Counted from the stretch's first letter, positions 40,810 to 50,107 are shown. The stretch is DNA of 64,000 bases from Rhodovulum sp. PH10 (GCF_000293785.1 NZ_AKZI01000008.1:1-64000); one strand, 5' to 3'. Numbers and translations are program-made. Notes: generated by a model from the letters alone, not told the origin.

Positions 40810-42231
40810 TCAGGCGCCGGTCCCGCCGACGGTGATGCGGTCCATCCGCAGCGTCGGCTGGCCCACCCCGACCGGCACGCCCTGGCCGTTCTTGCCGCAG
40901 GTGCCGACCCCCTGATCGAGCGCGAGGTCGTTGCCGATCATCGAGATCCGGTGGAGGTCGGTCGGCCCGTTGCCGATCAGCATCGCCCCCTTCACCGGCG
41001 CGCCGACTTTTCCGTCCTCGACGAGATAGGCCTCGGTGCACTGGAAGACGTACTTGCCCGAGGTGATGTCGACCTGCCCGCCGCCGAAGCTGACGAGATA
41101 GAGCCCCTTCTTCACCGAGGACACGATCTCCTCCGGCTCGCGGGTGCCGGCCAGCATGCAGGTGTTGGTCATCCGCGGCATCGGCACGTGGGCATAGCTT
41201 TCGCGCCGCCCGTTGCCGGTCGGGCTCATCCCCATCAGCCGGGCGTTCTGCCGGTCCTGCATGTAGCCGACCAGGACGCCGTTCTCGATCAGCACGGTGC
41301 GGTTCGACGGCGTGCCCTCGTCGTCGATCGTGATCGAGCCGCGGCGCGCGCCGAGCGTGCCGTCGTCGACCACGGTGACGCCGTCGGCGGCGACCTTCTG
41401 GCCCATCAGCCCGGCGAAGGCGGAGGTCTTCTTGCGGTTGAAGTCGCCCTCTAGGCCGTGGCCGACCGCCTCGTGCAGCATCACGCCGGGCCAGCCGGGG
41501 CCGAGCACGACGTCCATCTCGCCGGCCGGCGCCGGCACCGATTCGAGATTGACCAGCGCCTGCCGCACCGCGTCCTCGGCCGCGCCCTGCCACGCCTCGA
41601 CCGCGACGAACTGCTCGACCGTCGAGCGACCGCCATAGCCGTGGCTGCCGGTCTCCTGGCGGTCGCCCTCGCCGACCACGACGGACACATTGACGCGCAC
41701 CAGCGGACGGATGTCGCGGAAGCTCGCGCCGTCCGGCCGGACGATCTCGACCACCTGCCAGGAGGCGGCGAGACTGGCGGTGACCTGGCGCACCCGCGGG
41801 TCTTTTGCGCGCGTGTAGGCGTCGATCGCCTCGAGAAGCTTCACCTTGTCGCCGAAGGCGAGGCCGGCGAGCGGGTTCTGGTCGGTGTAGAGGCGGACAT
41901 TGGTGCGGGCGGGGGCGCCCGCCAGCGTGCCGGAATAGCCGCCCTTGACGGCGCGCACCGCATCGGCCGCGCGCGCGATCGCCTGTTCCGAGAGGTCGGA
42001 CGAATGGGCGTAGCCGACCGCCTCGTCCTTCACGGCGCGCAGCCCGAAGCCCTGGTTGGTGTCGTAGGTCGCCTGCTTGAGCCGCCCGTTGTCGAACAGG
42101 AGCATCTCGGACTGCCGGTACTCGAGATAGAGCTCGCCGTCGTCGGCGCCGTCGAGCCCGCGGCCGATCAAGGTGCCGATGGTCGCGCGGTCGAGACCGG
42201 CACGGTCGATGAGGGAGGTCGTGGCGGGCAT
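40810..42231 (-). CDS. tldD: Metalloprotease TldD
   Basis: A 473-residue zinc protease subunit. The zinc site is HEAVGHGLEGD (HExxxH, around residue 257), with the late PMPRMTNTCMLAG and GGGQVDITSGKYVF blocks. TldD works with TldE (PmbA) as a heterodimer that degrades unfolded or leader peptides, for example in microcin B17 and CcdA processing. No tldE is in this window. The start at 42231 was chosen; an ATG at 42339 would add a basic Pro-rich tail unlike the family. Confidence 0.95.
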   Translation of the reverse strand: MPATTSLIDRAGLDRATIGTLIGRGLDGADDGELYLEYRQSEMLLFDNGRLKQATYDTNQGFGLRAVKDEAVGYAHSSDLSEQAIARAADAVRAVKGGYSGTLAGAPARTNVRLYTDQNPLAGLAFGDKVKLLEAIDAYTRAKDPRVRQVTASLAASWQVVEIVRPDGASFRDIRPLVRVNVSVVVGEGDRQETGSHGYGGRSTVEQFVAVEAWQGAAEDAVRQALVNLESVPAPAGEMDVVLGPGWPGVMLHEAVGHGLEGDFNRKKTSAFAGLMGQKVAADGVTVVDDGTLGARRGSITIDDEGTPSNRTVLIENGVLVGYMQDRQNARLMGMSPTGNGRRESYAHVPMPRMTNTCMLAGTREPEEIVSSVKKGLYLVSFGGGQVDITSGKYVFQCTEAYLVEDGKVGAPVKGAMLIGNGPTDLHRISMIGNDLALDQGVGTCGKNGQGVPVGVGQPTLRMDRITVGGTGA

Positions 42232-42439
42232 GGCGGCTCTTTCGTTGCGTGCGGGTGTGCGTCGAACATAGTGGCTCTCGGCCGTGCCCGCGAGGGGGAT
42301 CGGCGGCCGCGGGTGGGGCCGGAGTGAGGACCTCGCCATGATACCCGAACGGCCGAAGAACCGGCGAAGGCACTCGGCGCGAGGGCAGGACGCAAAGGCG
42401 TGCCGATGCGGGGTGCTGCGCCCTCCTGCAATCGTCTCT

Positions 42440-42796
42440 CTACCTCTTGGTCCGAGGGGCGGCTGTCGTCCGAGCCGTCGGGGCGATCTCGCCGAGCGAC
42501 CGCAGCCGGATCGGCGGGCGGGACGGAAGCCGGACCACCAGCTCCAGCTCGCCGCCGATCGCTTCGACGAAGCTCCGCAGCGTCGACAGATACATGTCGG
42601 TCTGCTTTTCGATCTTCGACACCGAGGGCTGGGTGATCTCGAGTGCGGCGGCGATGTCCGCCTGCACCTTGCCGGTGACGCGCCGCAGCTCCTGCAAGCT
42701 CTCGACCTCGTCCTTCAGTTCGCGGAAGCGGGAGTCGACCCGCCGCTGCCGGGTTTTGGGTAGCGAGGCGAGAACATCGTCGAGCGTGCGGGCCAT
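42440..42796 (-). CDS. XRE-family antitoxin-like DNA-binding protein
   Basis: A 118-residue protein. The helix-turn-helix is ADIAAALEITQPSVSKIEKQ (around residues 47-66), and TDMYLSTLRSFVEAIGG follows, as in HigA-like antitoxins. The N-terminal 40 residues are charged and helical. It follows a RelE/Gp49-like toxin gene by 36 bp on the same strand, in the toxin-first order of higBA modules. It should bind the toxin and repress the promoter of the pair. Confidence 0.85.
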   Translation of the reverse strand: MARTLDDVLASLPKTRQRRVDSRFRELKDEVESLQELRRVTGKVQADIAAALEITQPSVSKIEKQTDMYLSTLRSFVEAIGGELELVVRLPSRPPIRLRSLGEIAPTARTTAAPRTKR

Positions 42797-42832
42797 GGTC
42801 CGAATCCCTTTCCGAGTTCCCTGTGTCCCGGC

Positions 42833-43198
42833 TCATCCTCGTCCGGTTCCGGCGAGCCGCGCGAGATGGGCGGCATAACGCCGGTCGGCCTTGGCGATCA
42901 GGGCTCGATAGAAACGCCTGCCACCGACCCCCGCTTTGTCGCCGGCGACGAGAAGGATCGCATGGCGTCGGGGGTCGAACGCGAAAGCGATCCGCCAGAC
43001 GCCGCCGTCCGCTTCGAAGCGGAGCTCCTTCATGTTCGCGTAGGTCGAGCCCGCCAGGGTGTCCACATGCGGCCGCCCGAGCCGCGGACCGTACTCCGCG
43101 AGCAACTTGGCCGAAGCCAGCAGCGCATCCTGGACACCATCGGCCAGCGTCTCGAATTCGCGATCGAAGACATCGTCGAAGACGACCGTCCATGCCAT
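42833..43198 (-). CDS. RelE/HigB-like toxin (Gp49 family)
   Basis: A 121-residue basic protein of the phage-derived Gp49/RelE superfamily. Marks are FDREFETLADGVQDALLA, the LGRPHVDTLAGSTYANMKELR stretch with the substrate Arg, and WRIAFAFDPRRHAILLVAGDK. The C-terminal RFYRALIAKADRRYAAHL is typical. It should be an mRNA interferase held in check by the XRE antitoxin. The upstream gap to the cstA-ybdD terminator is 117 bp, so the promoter lies there. Confidence 0.86.
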   Translation of the reverse strand: MAWTVVFDDVFDREFETLADGVQDALLASAKLLAEYGPRLGRPHVDTLAGSTYANMKELRFEADGGVWRIAFAFDPRRHAILLVAGDKAGVGGRRFYRALIAKADRRYAAHLARLAGTGRG

Positions 43199-43314
43199 GT
43201 ATAGCCTCGGAGCTATATCGCGTCAATGCGCGATGCTCGGGCAGGCGAGAGAGGCGCGCAAGCCGTGCGATGTCTCGAAGCCGCGTGCGAATGGACGCTG
43301 CGCTCTCCGCACGA

Positions 43315-43341
43315 AAAAAAACGGCCCCGTCGCCGGGGCCG
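43315..43341 (-). terminator. Rho-independent terminator after ybdD
   Basis: On the minus strand, an 8-bp perfect stem CGGCCCCG-GCGA-CGGGGCCG is followed immediately by seven T (43315-43321). It ends the cstA-ybdD transcript. Between it and the ybdD stop there is an 85-bp stretch with degenerate GAGCGTGAGCCCACGAGTGG repeats. Confidence 0.9.
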
Positions 43342-43426
43342 CCAGGTCTCTCCTCGTCGCGCGTGAGCCCGAGCGTGAGCCCACGAGTGGGCCCGCGAGC
43401 GGAACCACCAGTGGGACCACGAGTGG

Positions 43427-43690
43427 TCAGCAGCAGCGGAAGCGGCCGCCCTTGCCGAACCCGTAGCGGGCGTCCTGGCGCTCGCGGAAGAATTCTTCGT
43501 AGGTCATGATCGGCTCGCCGGGATGGGTTTCCCGGCGGTGCGCGACATAGGTGTCGTAGTCGGGCACGCCGACCATCAGGCGGGCGGTGCGCACCGCCCA
43601 CCCCATGATGCCGAGCGTGCCCTGCTCGGCCGCCGGCGCGCTCGCGCCGGCGGGGTCGTTGCGATCGAGCTGCCGGCCGGCCTCAGGCAC
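43427..43690 (-). CDS. ybdD: YbdD/YjiX family protein
   Basis: A DUF466 protein. The conserved C-terminal half reads [29 protein letters not shown] and FRCC. In E. coli the homologues YbdD and YjiX are needed for the function of CstA and BtsT pyruvate transporters. The GTG at 43690 overlaps the cstA stop codon by 8 bases, giving 87 residues; an ATG at 43606 would give 59 residues, closer to the 65-67 residues of E. coli. Translational coupling is the reason to favour the GTG. The start is uncertain, the gene is not. Confidence 0.88.
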   Translation of the reverse strand: MPEAGRQLDRNDPAGASAPAAEQGTLGIMGWAVRTARLMVGVPDYDTYVAHRRETHPGEPIMTYEEFFRERQDARYGFGKGGRFRCC

Positions 43691-45764
43691 GGACCGTCCT
43701 CCCGCCGAGGTCGCCGACCTCGGTGGCGGTGATGCGGATGGTGCCGAGCGCCTTGCGGATCGAGGCGATGCCGAACACCAGCATGGCCAGCACCACCGCG
43801 ACGAAGGCGGCGGCGAGCGCCATGTCCACATAGTCGTTGAACACCACCCGGCTCATCTCCTCGAGGGTCTTGGCCGGCGCCAGGATCTTGTTCTGCGCCA
43901 GCGCGTCGCCGAACATCTGGGCGTGCGCCAGGAAGCCGATCTTCGGGTTCGGATGGAAGATCTTCTCCAATCCGGCGGTGAGCGTGCAGATCAGCAGCCA
44001 CGCGGTCGGCACCATGGTGACCCAGGCGTAGCGCTCGCGCTTCATCTTGAACAGCACGACCGTGCACATGGTCAGCGCGATCGCCGCCAGCATCTGGTTG
44101 GAGATGCCGAACAGCGGCCACAGCGTGTTGATGCCGCCGAGCGGATCGATCACGCCCTGGTACAGGAAGTAGCCCCAGCACATCACCGCGAGCGCCGAGC
44201 CGATCAGGTTGTTGACCCAGCTCTCGGTGTTGCGGAACGGCGTGATCACGCTGCCGACCATGTCCTGGATCATGAAGCGCGCCACCCGCGTGCCGGCATC
44301 GACGGTGGTGAGGATGAACAGCGCCTCGAACAGGATCGCGAAGTGGTACCACAGGCCCATCAAGGCCTTGCCGCCGATCAGGCCGGACAGGATGTGGGCC
44401 ATGCCGACCGCGAGCGTCGGGGCGCCGCCGGCGCGCGACAGCACGGTGTGCTCGCCGACGTCGGAGGCCATCTGGGTCAGCATGTCGGGCGTCACCACGA
44501 AGCCCCAGGTGCCGATCACCTGCGAGGCCTGCTCGACCGAGGTGCCGATCAGGCCGGCCGGGCTGTTCATCGCGAAATAGACGCCGGGCTCGATCACGGT
44601 GGCGGCGATCAGCGCCATGATGGCGACGAACGACTCCATCAGCATGCCGCCATAGCCGATCAGCCGGATCTGGCTCTCGTTCTCGATCATCTTCGGGGTG
44701 GTGCCCGACGAGATCAGCGCGTGGAAGCCCGACACCGAGCCGCAGGCGATGGTGATGAACAGGAACGGGAAGAGGCTGCCGGCCCACACCGGCCCGGTGC
44801 CGTCGACGAACTTGGTGATCGCCGGCATTTTCAGGTCCGGCTGGACGATCAGGATGCCGATCGCGAGCAGGCAGATGGTGCCGACCTTCAGGAAGGTCGA
44901 GAGATAGTCGCGCGGCGCGAGCAGCAGCCACACCGGCAGCACCGAGGCGACGAAGCCGTAGCCGATGATCGCGATCGCCAGCTGCTTGCCGTTCCAGGTG
45001 AACCACTGGGCGAGCTCGGGCGTCTGCGACACCGTGCGGCCGAACAGTAGCGCGGCCATCAGGAGGACGAAGCCGATGATCGACATCTCGGCGATCCGCC
45101 CGACCCGGATGAATCGCGTGTAAATGCCCATCAGCATCGCGATCGGGATGGTGCAGACGACGGCGAAGGTGCCCCACGGGCTGCCGACCAGCGCCTTCAC
45201 GACCACCAGCGCCAGCACGGCGAGCAGGATGATCATGATGAGCAGCACGCCGACCAGCGCGATGCCGCCGGCGACCGGACCCATCTCGGCGCGGATGATG
45301 TCGCCGAGCGAGCGGCCGTCACGCCGCGTCGAGAAGAACAGGACGGTCATGTCCTGCACGGCGCCGGCAAAGACGACGCCCGCGAGGATCCACAGCGTGC
45401 CGGGGAGATACCCCATCTGTGCCGCCAGCACCGGGCCGACCAAGGGGCCCGCGCCGGCGATCGCCGCGAAATGGTGGCCGAACAGCACGTACTTGTTGGT
45501 CGGCACGTAATCGAGCCCGTCATTGTGACGGTGCGCCGGGGTTTTGCGCTCGGGCTCGACGCCGAGCACGCGGTCGGCGATGAACTGCGCGTAGAAGCGG
45601 TAGGCGACGAGATAGGTGCAGACCGCGGCGACCACCAGCCAGGCGGCGTTGATGCTCTCGCCCCGGTGCAACGCGACGATCCCGAGCGAGACGGTGCCGA
45701 GCACCACGATCAGAGCCCACAGGGCCCAGTGCCCTCTGGGGTTGCTGCGCACGAGTGTCGTCAT
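43683..45764 (-). CDS. cstA: Carbon starvation protein CstA, pyruvate transporter
   Basis: A 693-residue membrane protein with some 16-18 helices. [31 protein letters not shown] is the family signature, seen here at about residue 77-107, and [16 protein letters not shown] follows late. CstA and its close relative BtsT import pyruvate with protons. In E. coli CstA is induced in carbon starvation by CRP. It sits in an operon with ybdD and a strong terminator. The 435 bp upstream is AT-rich and holds an imperfect palindrome. Confidence 0.96.
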   Translation of the reverse strand: MTTLVRSNPRGHWALWALIVVLGTVSLGIVALHRGESINAAWLVVAAVCTYLVAYRFYAQFIADRVLGVEPERKTPAHRHNDGLDYVPTNKYVLFGHHFAAIAGAGPLVGPVLAAQMGYLPGTLWILAGVVFAGAVQDMTVLFFSTRRDGRSLGDIIRAEMGPVAGGIALVGVLLIMIILLAVLALVVVKALVGSPWGTFAVVCTIPIAMLMGIYTRFIRVGRIAEMSIIGFVLLMAALLFGRTVSQTPELAQWFTWNGKQLAIAIIGYGFVASVLPVWLLLAPRDYLSTFLKVGTICLLAIGILIVQPDLKMPAITKFVDGTGPVWAGSLFPFLFITIACGSVSGFHALISSGTTPKMIENESQIRLIGYGGMLMESFVAIMALIAATVIEPGVYFAMNSPAGLIGTSVEQASQVIGTWGFVVTPDMLTQMASDVGEHTVLSRAGGAPTLAVGMAHILSGLIGGKALMGLWYHFAILFEALFILTTVDAGTRVARFMIQDMVGSVITPFRNTESWVNNLIGSALAVMCWGYFLYQGVIDPLGGINTLWPLFGISNQMLAAIALTMCTVVLFKMKRERYAWVTMVPTAWLLICTLTAGLEKIFHPNPKIGFLAHAQMFGDALAQNKILAPAKTLEEMSRVVFNDYVDMALAAAFVAVVLAMLVFGIASIRKALGTIRITATEVGDLGGRTVRA

Positions 45765-46199
45765 GGATGTCCTCCTGGCCTCGGACGGGATGCCCGAGCG
45801 CGGATCGGTCCGCAACCGTCGGTGTGAAGAAACGCAACAAAAGATCGACCGGGCTGCCTATCAAGAAAGACAACCGGCCTGAAGTCGGACGAATCCTTAC
45901 TAAATTATTCGCGGAAAAGAATATTGTCAGGGTTGTATCGTGCAATGATGCAACGATTCGGAGGGATCGGAATAGCTTTTCTCACCGGCTGAGGATCACG
46001 AGGTTGTGTTCGTGAAACCCCGGTTTCCTCCCGTTTCGTGGTAGCCCGACCCGGGCCCGGCCGGCGCGCCATCGGCGGCCCTCGTGGGCCGCTCGGGGCG
46101 GGCCATTGGCGGGGCGGCGCAGCTGTGGTCAAGTGCGCGCCGTCGCGCGGTACCGCCTCCGGCCGTGCCGCCATTCCCCCGAAATGCCCGGAACCGGCC
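45765..46199. promoter_or_regulatory. AT-rich divergent region upstream of cstA with imperfect palindrome
   Basis: The space between cstA and the gamma-glutamyltransferase gene. Bases 45830-45980 are distinctly AT-richer than the surroundings. ATCGT-GCA-ATGA-TGCA-ACGAT (45937-45957) is an inverted repeat with one extra base in one arm. It is 173 bp before the cstA start and may be an operator. The site has not been assigned to any regulator. Confidence 0.4.
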
Positions 46200-48014
46200 A
46201 TGAGCACGCACCCCCGTCCCTTCACCACCCGGCCCGAGATCGAGGGCACCTTCGGGGTCGTCGCCTCGACCCACTGGATCGCCACCGCGGTCGGCATGGC
46301 GACGCTCGAGAAGGGCGGCAACGCCTTCGACGCGGCGGTCGCCACCGCCTTCGTGCTGCAGGTGGTCGAGCCGCATCTCAACGGGCCGGGCGGCGACGTG
46401 CCGATCCTTCTGCACGACGTGCGGCGCGGCAAGACCGAGGTGATCTGCGGGCAGGGCCCGGCGCCGTCGGCGGCGACCATCGCCTATTATCGCGGGATCG
46501 GCCTCGACATGGTGCCGGGCACCGGGCTCCTGGCGGCCTGCGTGCCGGGCACCTTCGAGGCCTACATGATGCTGCTCGGGCAGTACGGCACGATGCGGCT
46601 TCGCGACGTGCTGGAGCCGGCGATCTCCTACGCCCGCAACGGCCATCCGCTGGTCGAGCGGGCAAACGCGACCATCGCCTCGGTGGCGCCGCTGTTTCGT
46701 CAGCACTGGCCGACCTCGGCGGCGCTGTGGCTGCCGGGCAACGAGGTGCCGGCGACCGGCACGCTGTTCGCCAATCCGGTGCTCGCCGACACCTATGGCC
46801 GGCTCCTGAAGGAGGCCGAGGCGGGCGGCGGCGGCCGCGACGCCGAGATCGCGCGGGCGAAAAAGATCTGGTCGCAGGGCTTCGTGGCCGCGGCGATCGA
46901 TCGCTTCTGCCGCACCACCAAGGTGATGGACACCTCCGGCGAGCGCCATCGCGGCCTCTTGTCCGGCCACGACATGGCGACCTTCCGGGCCCGCATCGAG
47001 GCGCCGGTCACCTACGACTACGGCCGCTACACGGTGTGCAAGGCGGGTTTTTGGTCACAAGGCCCGGTGATGCTGCAGCAGCTCGCGCTCCTGAAGGGCT
47101 TCTCGCTCGATGGTCTCGATCCGGCGGGGCCCGACTTCGTCCATCTCCAGGTCGAGTGCGCAAAGCTCGCTTATGCCGACCGGGAGGCGTTTTACGGCGA
47201 TCCGGAGGTCGCGAAGGTGCCGACCGACGTGCTGCTGTCGGACGCCTACAACGACGCGCGCCGCAAGCTGGTCGGCGCCGAGGCCTCGCTCGAGCAGCGG
47301 CCCGGCACGATCGACGGGTTCGGCGCGGCGGTGAAGGTGCGGCAGGCGCGTGCGGGCGGCACGGCGGGCGCCGGCGAGCCGACGGTCGGGCGGATCGGCA
47401 CGCGGGGGAGTGATCCCGTGCCCGGCGAGGTGCGTGGCGACACCGTGCATTTCGACATCGTCGACCGCGACGGCAACATGGTCTCGGCGACGCCGTCGGG
47501 CGGCTGGCTGCAGTCGTCGCCGACCATCCCGGACCTCGGCTTTTGCCTGGGAACGCGGGCGCAAATGTTCTGGCTGGAGGAAGGGCACCCGGCGGCGCTG
47601 GCGCCGGGCAAGCGGCCGCGCACGACGCTGTCGCCGACCATGGCGCTGCGCGACGGCGAGCCCTATCTCGCCTGGGGCACGCCGGGCGGCGACCAGCAGG
47701 ACCAGTGGTCGACCCAGCTCTTCCTGCGGCACGTCCATGCCGGCCTGAATTTGCAGGAGGCGATCGACGCTCCGGCCTGGCACAGCGAGCATTTTCCGGG
47801 GTCGTTCTGGCCGCGCACCGCGCGTCCCGGCGTTCTCGTCGTCGAGGAGCGCTTGCCGGAGGCGACCCGTGCCGAGCTGGAGAAGCGCGGCCACGTGGTG
47901 GAGGTCGGCGGTGCGTGGTCGGAGGGGCGGCTCACTGCGGCTTCGCGCGACGGCGTGCGGCGGCGCGCCGCGGCCAATCCGCGCGGCATGCAGGGCTACG
48001 CCGCCGGTCGGTGA
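46200..48014 (+). CDS. Gamma-glutamyltransferase family protein
   Basis: A 604-residue Ntn-hydrolase family proenzyme. The putative autocleavage Thr is in GDTVHFDIVDRDGNMVSATPS-type sequence (around residue 420). The N-terminal half holds GGNAFDAAVATAFVLQVVEPH and NGPGGDVPIL. Also seen are PGKRPRTTLSPTM and WGTPGGDQQDQW. There is no signal peptide, so it probably acts in the cytoplasm, like the YwrD/acylase branch, and not on extracellular glutathione. The loop ahead of the Thr is longer than usual and Gly/Ala/Arg-rich. The ATG at 46200 begins the conserved region. Confidence 0.9.
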   Translation: MSTHPRPFTTRPEIEGTFGVVASTHWIATAVGMATLEKGGNAFDAAVATAFVLQVVEPHLNGPGGDVPILLHDVRRGKTEVICGQGPAPSAATIAYYRGIGLDMVPGTGLLAACVPGTFEAYMMLLGQYGTMRLRDVLEPAISYARNGHPLVERANATIASVAPLFRQHWPTSAALWLPGNEVPATGTLFANPVLADTYGRLLKEAEAGGGGRDAEIARAKKIWSQGFVAAAIDRFCRTTKVMDTSGERHRGLLSGHDMATFRARIEAPVTYDYGRYTVCKAGFWSQGPVMLQQLALLKGFSLDGLDPAGPDFVHLQVECAKLAYADREAFYGDPEVAKVPTDVLLSDAYNDARRKLVGAEASLEQRPGTIDGFGAAVKVRQARAGGTAGAGEPTVGRIGTRGSDPVPGEVRGDTVHFDIVDRDGNMVSATPSGGWLQSSPTIPDLGFCLGTRAQMFWLEEGHPAALAPGKRPRTTLSPTMALRDGEPYLAWGTPGGDQQDQWSTQLFLRHVHAGLNLQEAIDAPAWHSEHFPGSFWPRTARPGVLVVEERLPEATRAELEKRGHVVEVGGAWSEGRLTAASRDGVRRRAAANPRGMQGYAAGR

Positions 48015-48089
48015 CCCGCGGCAAAATTTCGGTGTTCTCTGATCGTCTCGGCGGCTCGGCCGCCGGGACGTCTCGATGCCCGTCGCGTC

Positions 48090-48113
48090 GGCGCCGTTGT
48101 GTTTCGGCGCCGG
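48090..48113. terminator. Hairpin between convergent genes, possible bidirectional terminator
   Basis: CGGCGCCG-TTGTGTTT-CGGCGCCG is a perfect inverted repeat with 8-base loop, 18 bp from the end of the RquA-like gene and about 76 bp past the gamma-glutamyltransferase stop. A second hairpin, CGGCGG-CTCG-GCCGCCG, lies near 48050-48066. Neither has a T-run, so the terminator call is tentative. Confidence 0.4.
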
Positions 48114-48131
48114 TCGTGTCGGCGGCGCGCG

Positions 48132-48884
48132 TCAGCGCGTGATCACGAGCTTCTGGAAGTAGCCGCCGAAATACTGCCGGCGCGGCCATTCGCGCTCGGA
48201 CCACGGGGCCGGCATCCAGCTGGTCAGTGGCTTCTTCCACAGGTCGAGCGCGAACGGCTCGAGCACGGCGAGCAGCGGCTTGAACCAGTAGCGCCACGGG
48301 TGCCACCACTCGGGCTGCGCGAAGTCGATGATCACCACCGTGCCGCCCGGCTTCACCACCCGGAAGATCTCGGCGAGCGTGCGCTCGCGATACTCGTCCG
48401 GCTGCTCGTGGAACAGCAGATAGACGATCGCCCGGTCGTAGCTCTCGTCGGCCAAATTGAGGTCGGAGGCGTCCATGTTGAGGAGGCGCACCGGCGCGTC
48501 GGCCTTCAGCTTGCGGCGGGTGTTGCGCAGCTGCGCCGGCACGATGTCGATCACGTCGAGCCGGCCACCGCCGGCGGCGGCCCGCTCGGCGAGATGCGGC
48601 GTCAGGTCGCCATAGGCGCACGCCACCTGCAGCGTCTGGCCCGGCAGCGTCTCGCCCAGCTCGTCGAGCGCGGCATTGCGCAGCTTCGCGTAATTGCCCC
48701 ACAGGATGAAGTTGATGATCGGGTCGTGATCGAAAAAGCGGATCGCGTTCGGGTGGATGTAGGCCCACCAATAATGCCGCTGGAGATAACGCGGAATCGA
48801 GAGGGTGGGGGCCTTGGCGCTATCCACCGGCGAACCGGCCTCGGTTCGCGCCGGGGCCGGCGTACGTACTGCAGCAGTCGGCAT
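48132..48884 (-). CDS. RquA-like SAM-dependent enzyme, second paralogue
   Basis: A 250-residue class I SAM-dependent enzyme that is clearly related to the next gene upstream. It has HYWWAYIHPNAIRFF, ILWGNYAKLRNAALDELGE, the modified SAM loop LQVACAYGDLT instead of the usual DxGxGxG, LFHEQPDEY and LEPFALDLW. These are marks of RquA, which converts ubiquinone to rhodoquinone. It differs in the first loop (FFDHDPIINF against FERQWLANL) and in IVPAQLRNTRRKLKAD. It is 146 bp downstream of the other copy, so they may share a transcript. It may have a changed substrate or be a divergent duplicate. Confidence 0.75.
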   Translation of the reverse strand: MPTAAVRTPAPARTEAGSPVDSAKAPTLSIPRYLQRHYWWAYIHPNAIRFFDHDPIINFILWGNYAKLRNAALDELGETLPGQTLQVACAYGDLTPHLAERAAAGGGRLDVIDIVPAQLRNTRRKLKADAPVRLLNMDASDLNLADESYDRAIVYLLFHEQPDEYRERTLAEIFRVVKPGGTVVIIDFAQPEWWHPWRYWFKPLLAVLEPFALDLWKKPLTSWMPAPWSEREWPRRQYFGGYFQKLVITR

Positions 48885-49030
48885 CTTCGGTAACCTCGAA
48901 ACGGGCGGGGAGTCCCCCAGAAAATCCTGTCCCCTCACCTCGACCATCGCATCCGCCCCGACGCAACACCTTGATAAAAAGCAAGAGTCGGTTCCCGCAG
49001 GGCCGACGGGCAAAAATGGCGGATCGCCGC

Positions 49031-49768
49031 TCAACAGGCGAGAACGAGCTTTTGATAAAGGCCGCCGAAATACGAGCCGCGCGCCACCGGGCGGGCGCTC
49101 GTGGTCTCCGGGATCCAGGTGGTGATGTCGTCGCGCCACAGATCGAGCGCGAACGGTTCGAGCACGGCCAGCAGCGGCTGAAAAGTCCAGCGCAGCGGGT
49201 TCCACCAGCGCGGGCGCGCATAGTCGACGATGACCACGCGGCCGCCGGGCTTCACCACCCGCAAGGCCTCGGCGATGGTGCGGCGACGCCACTCGGTCGG
49301 CTGCTCGTGCAGCAGGAAGAACAGCACGACGCGGTCGTACGTGTCGTCCGGCAGCTCGAGCGCCGCCGAATCCATCTCGAGCAGGCGGGCCGGAGCGTCC
49401 GGCGCGAGCTTGCGGCGCAGATTGGCGAGCTGCACCGGCAGCACGTCGACGATGTCGAGGCTGCCGTCGCCGGCCGCGACCCGGTCGGCGAGGTGCGGTG
49501 TCAGGTCGCCATAGGCGCAGGCGATCTGCAGCGTGCGGCCGGGCAGCCGGTCGCCCAGCGCGTCGAGCGCGGCGTCGCGCAGCCGGCCGTAATTGCCCCA
49601 GAGAATCAGGTTGGCGAGCCATTGCCGCTCGAACACCTTGATGGCGTTCGGGTGCACATAGGCCCACCAGTAGTGGACATCGAGATAGCTCGGCACCGGC
49701 GGCGCCCCGAGCCCGAGCTCGCCGAGCTCGCCCCGTGGACCGTTCGACGCCGCAACCGCTCTATCCAT
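49031..49768 (-). CDS. rquA: Rhodoquinone biosynthesis enzyme RquA (probable)
   Basis: A 245-residue protein. The N-terminal SYLDVHYWWAYVHPNAI, the ERQWLANLILWGNYGRLRD stretch, LQIACAYGDLTPHL, VLPVQLANLRRKL and FFLLHEQPTE fit RquA as I remember it from Rhodospirillum rubrum. Motif I of ordinary methyltransferases (Asp-x-Gly-x-Gly) is replaced by ACAYGD, which goes with RquA's unusual use of SAM as amino donor. An AGGAG site lies 9 bases before the ATG at 49768. Rhodoquinone is used for fumarate reduction without oxygen. Of the two copies this one is closer to the known type. I have not been able to align it, so the specific call rests on motifs. Confidence 0.78.
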   Translation of the reverse strand: MDRAVAASNGPRGELGELGLGAPPVPSYLDVHYWWAYVHPNAIKVFERQWLANLILWGNYGRLRDAALDALGDRLPGRTLQIACAYGDLTPHLADRVAAGDGSLDIVDVLPVQLANLRRKLAPDAPARLLEMDSAALELPDDTYDRVVLFFLLHEQPTEWRRRTIAEALRVVKPGGRVVIVDYARPRWWNPLRWTFQPLLAVLEPFALDLWRDDITTWIPETTSARPVARGSYFGGLYQKLVLAC

Positions 49769-50107
49769 GTCGTGCTCTCCTGGTACGCCCGGCCGGGCCA
49801 TCGAAGCCATGTCGCATAGCACACGCGATCGCGGCGCGACATCCTCGCTTCACGGTCCCGTTGTCGCGCAATATCGACGATCGTACCGTCCGGATCGGCC
49901 GCCCGGCCAGCGGAAATCGGGGGAATATTCCTCCGCGAGAGGCGCGCCCGTCACAATTCGTCCCCACTTGATTAGAGGGGGAGTATTCATGGGGGCGTGT
50001 CGATGGGAGAGGCCGGCGCCGGTGGCGCGGGCAGGGCTCCGCCGCTCGGGCGCCTCGCCTCCGTCGCGCCGAAGCAGCCGGGATCCGGACGGAGAGGAGG
50101 ACCTGCG
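49769..50107. other. Divergent intergenic region, rquA / CBS-BON gene
   Basis: This 339-bp stretch must carry the promoters of rquA and of the CBS-BON gene. I see a GGAATATTCC palindrome (49922-49931) and an AT-rich patch (49950-49990). I see no FNR/FixK-type TTGAT-N4-ATCAA box. No gene is apparent. Confidence 0.4.

Noticed and set aside
49769-50107. FixK/FNR box for anaerobic control of rquA
   Set aside because: I found only half-sites such as TTGAT near 49968 and no TTGAT-N4-ATCAA.
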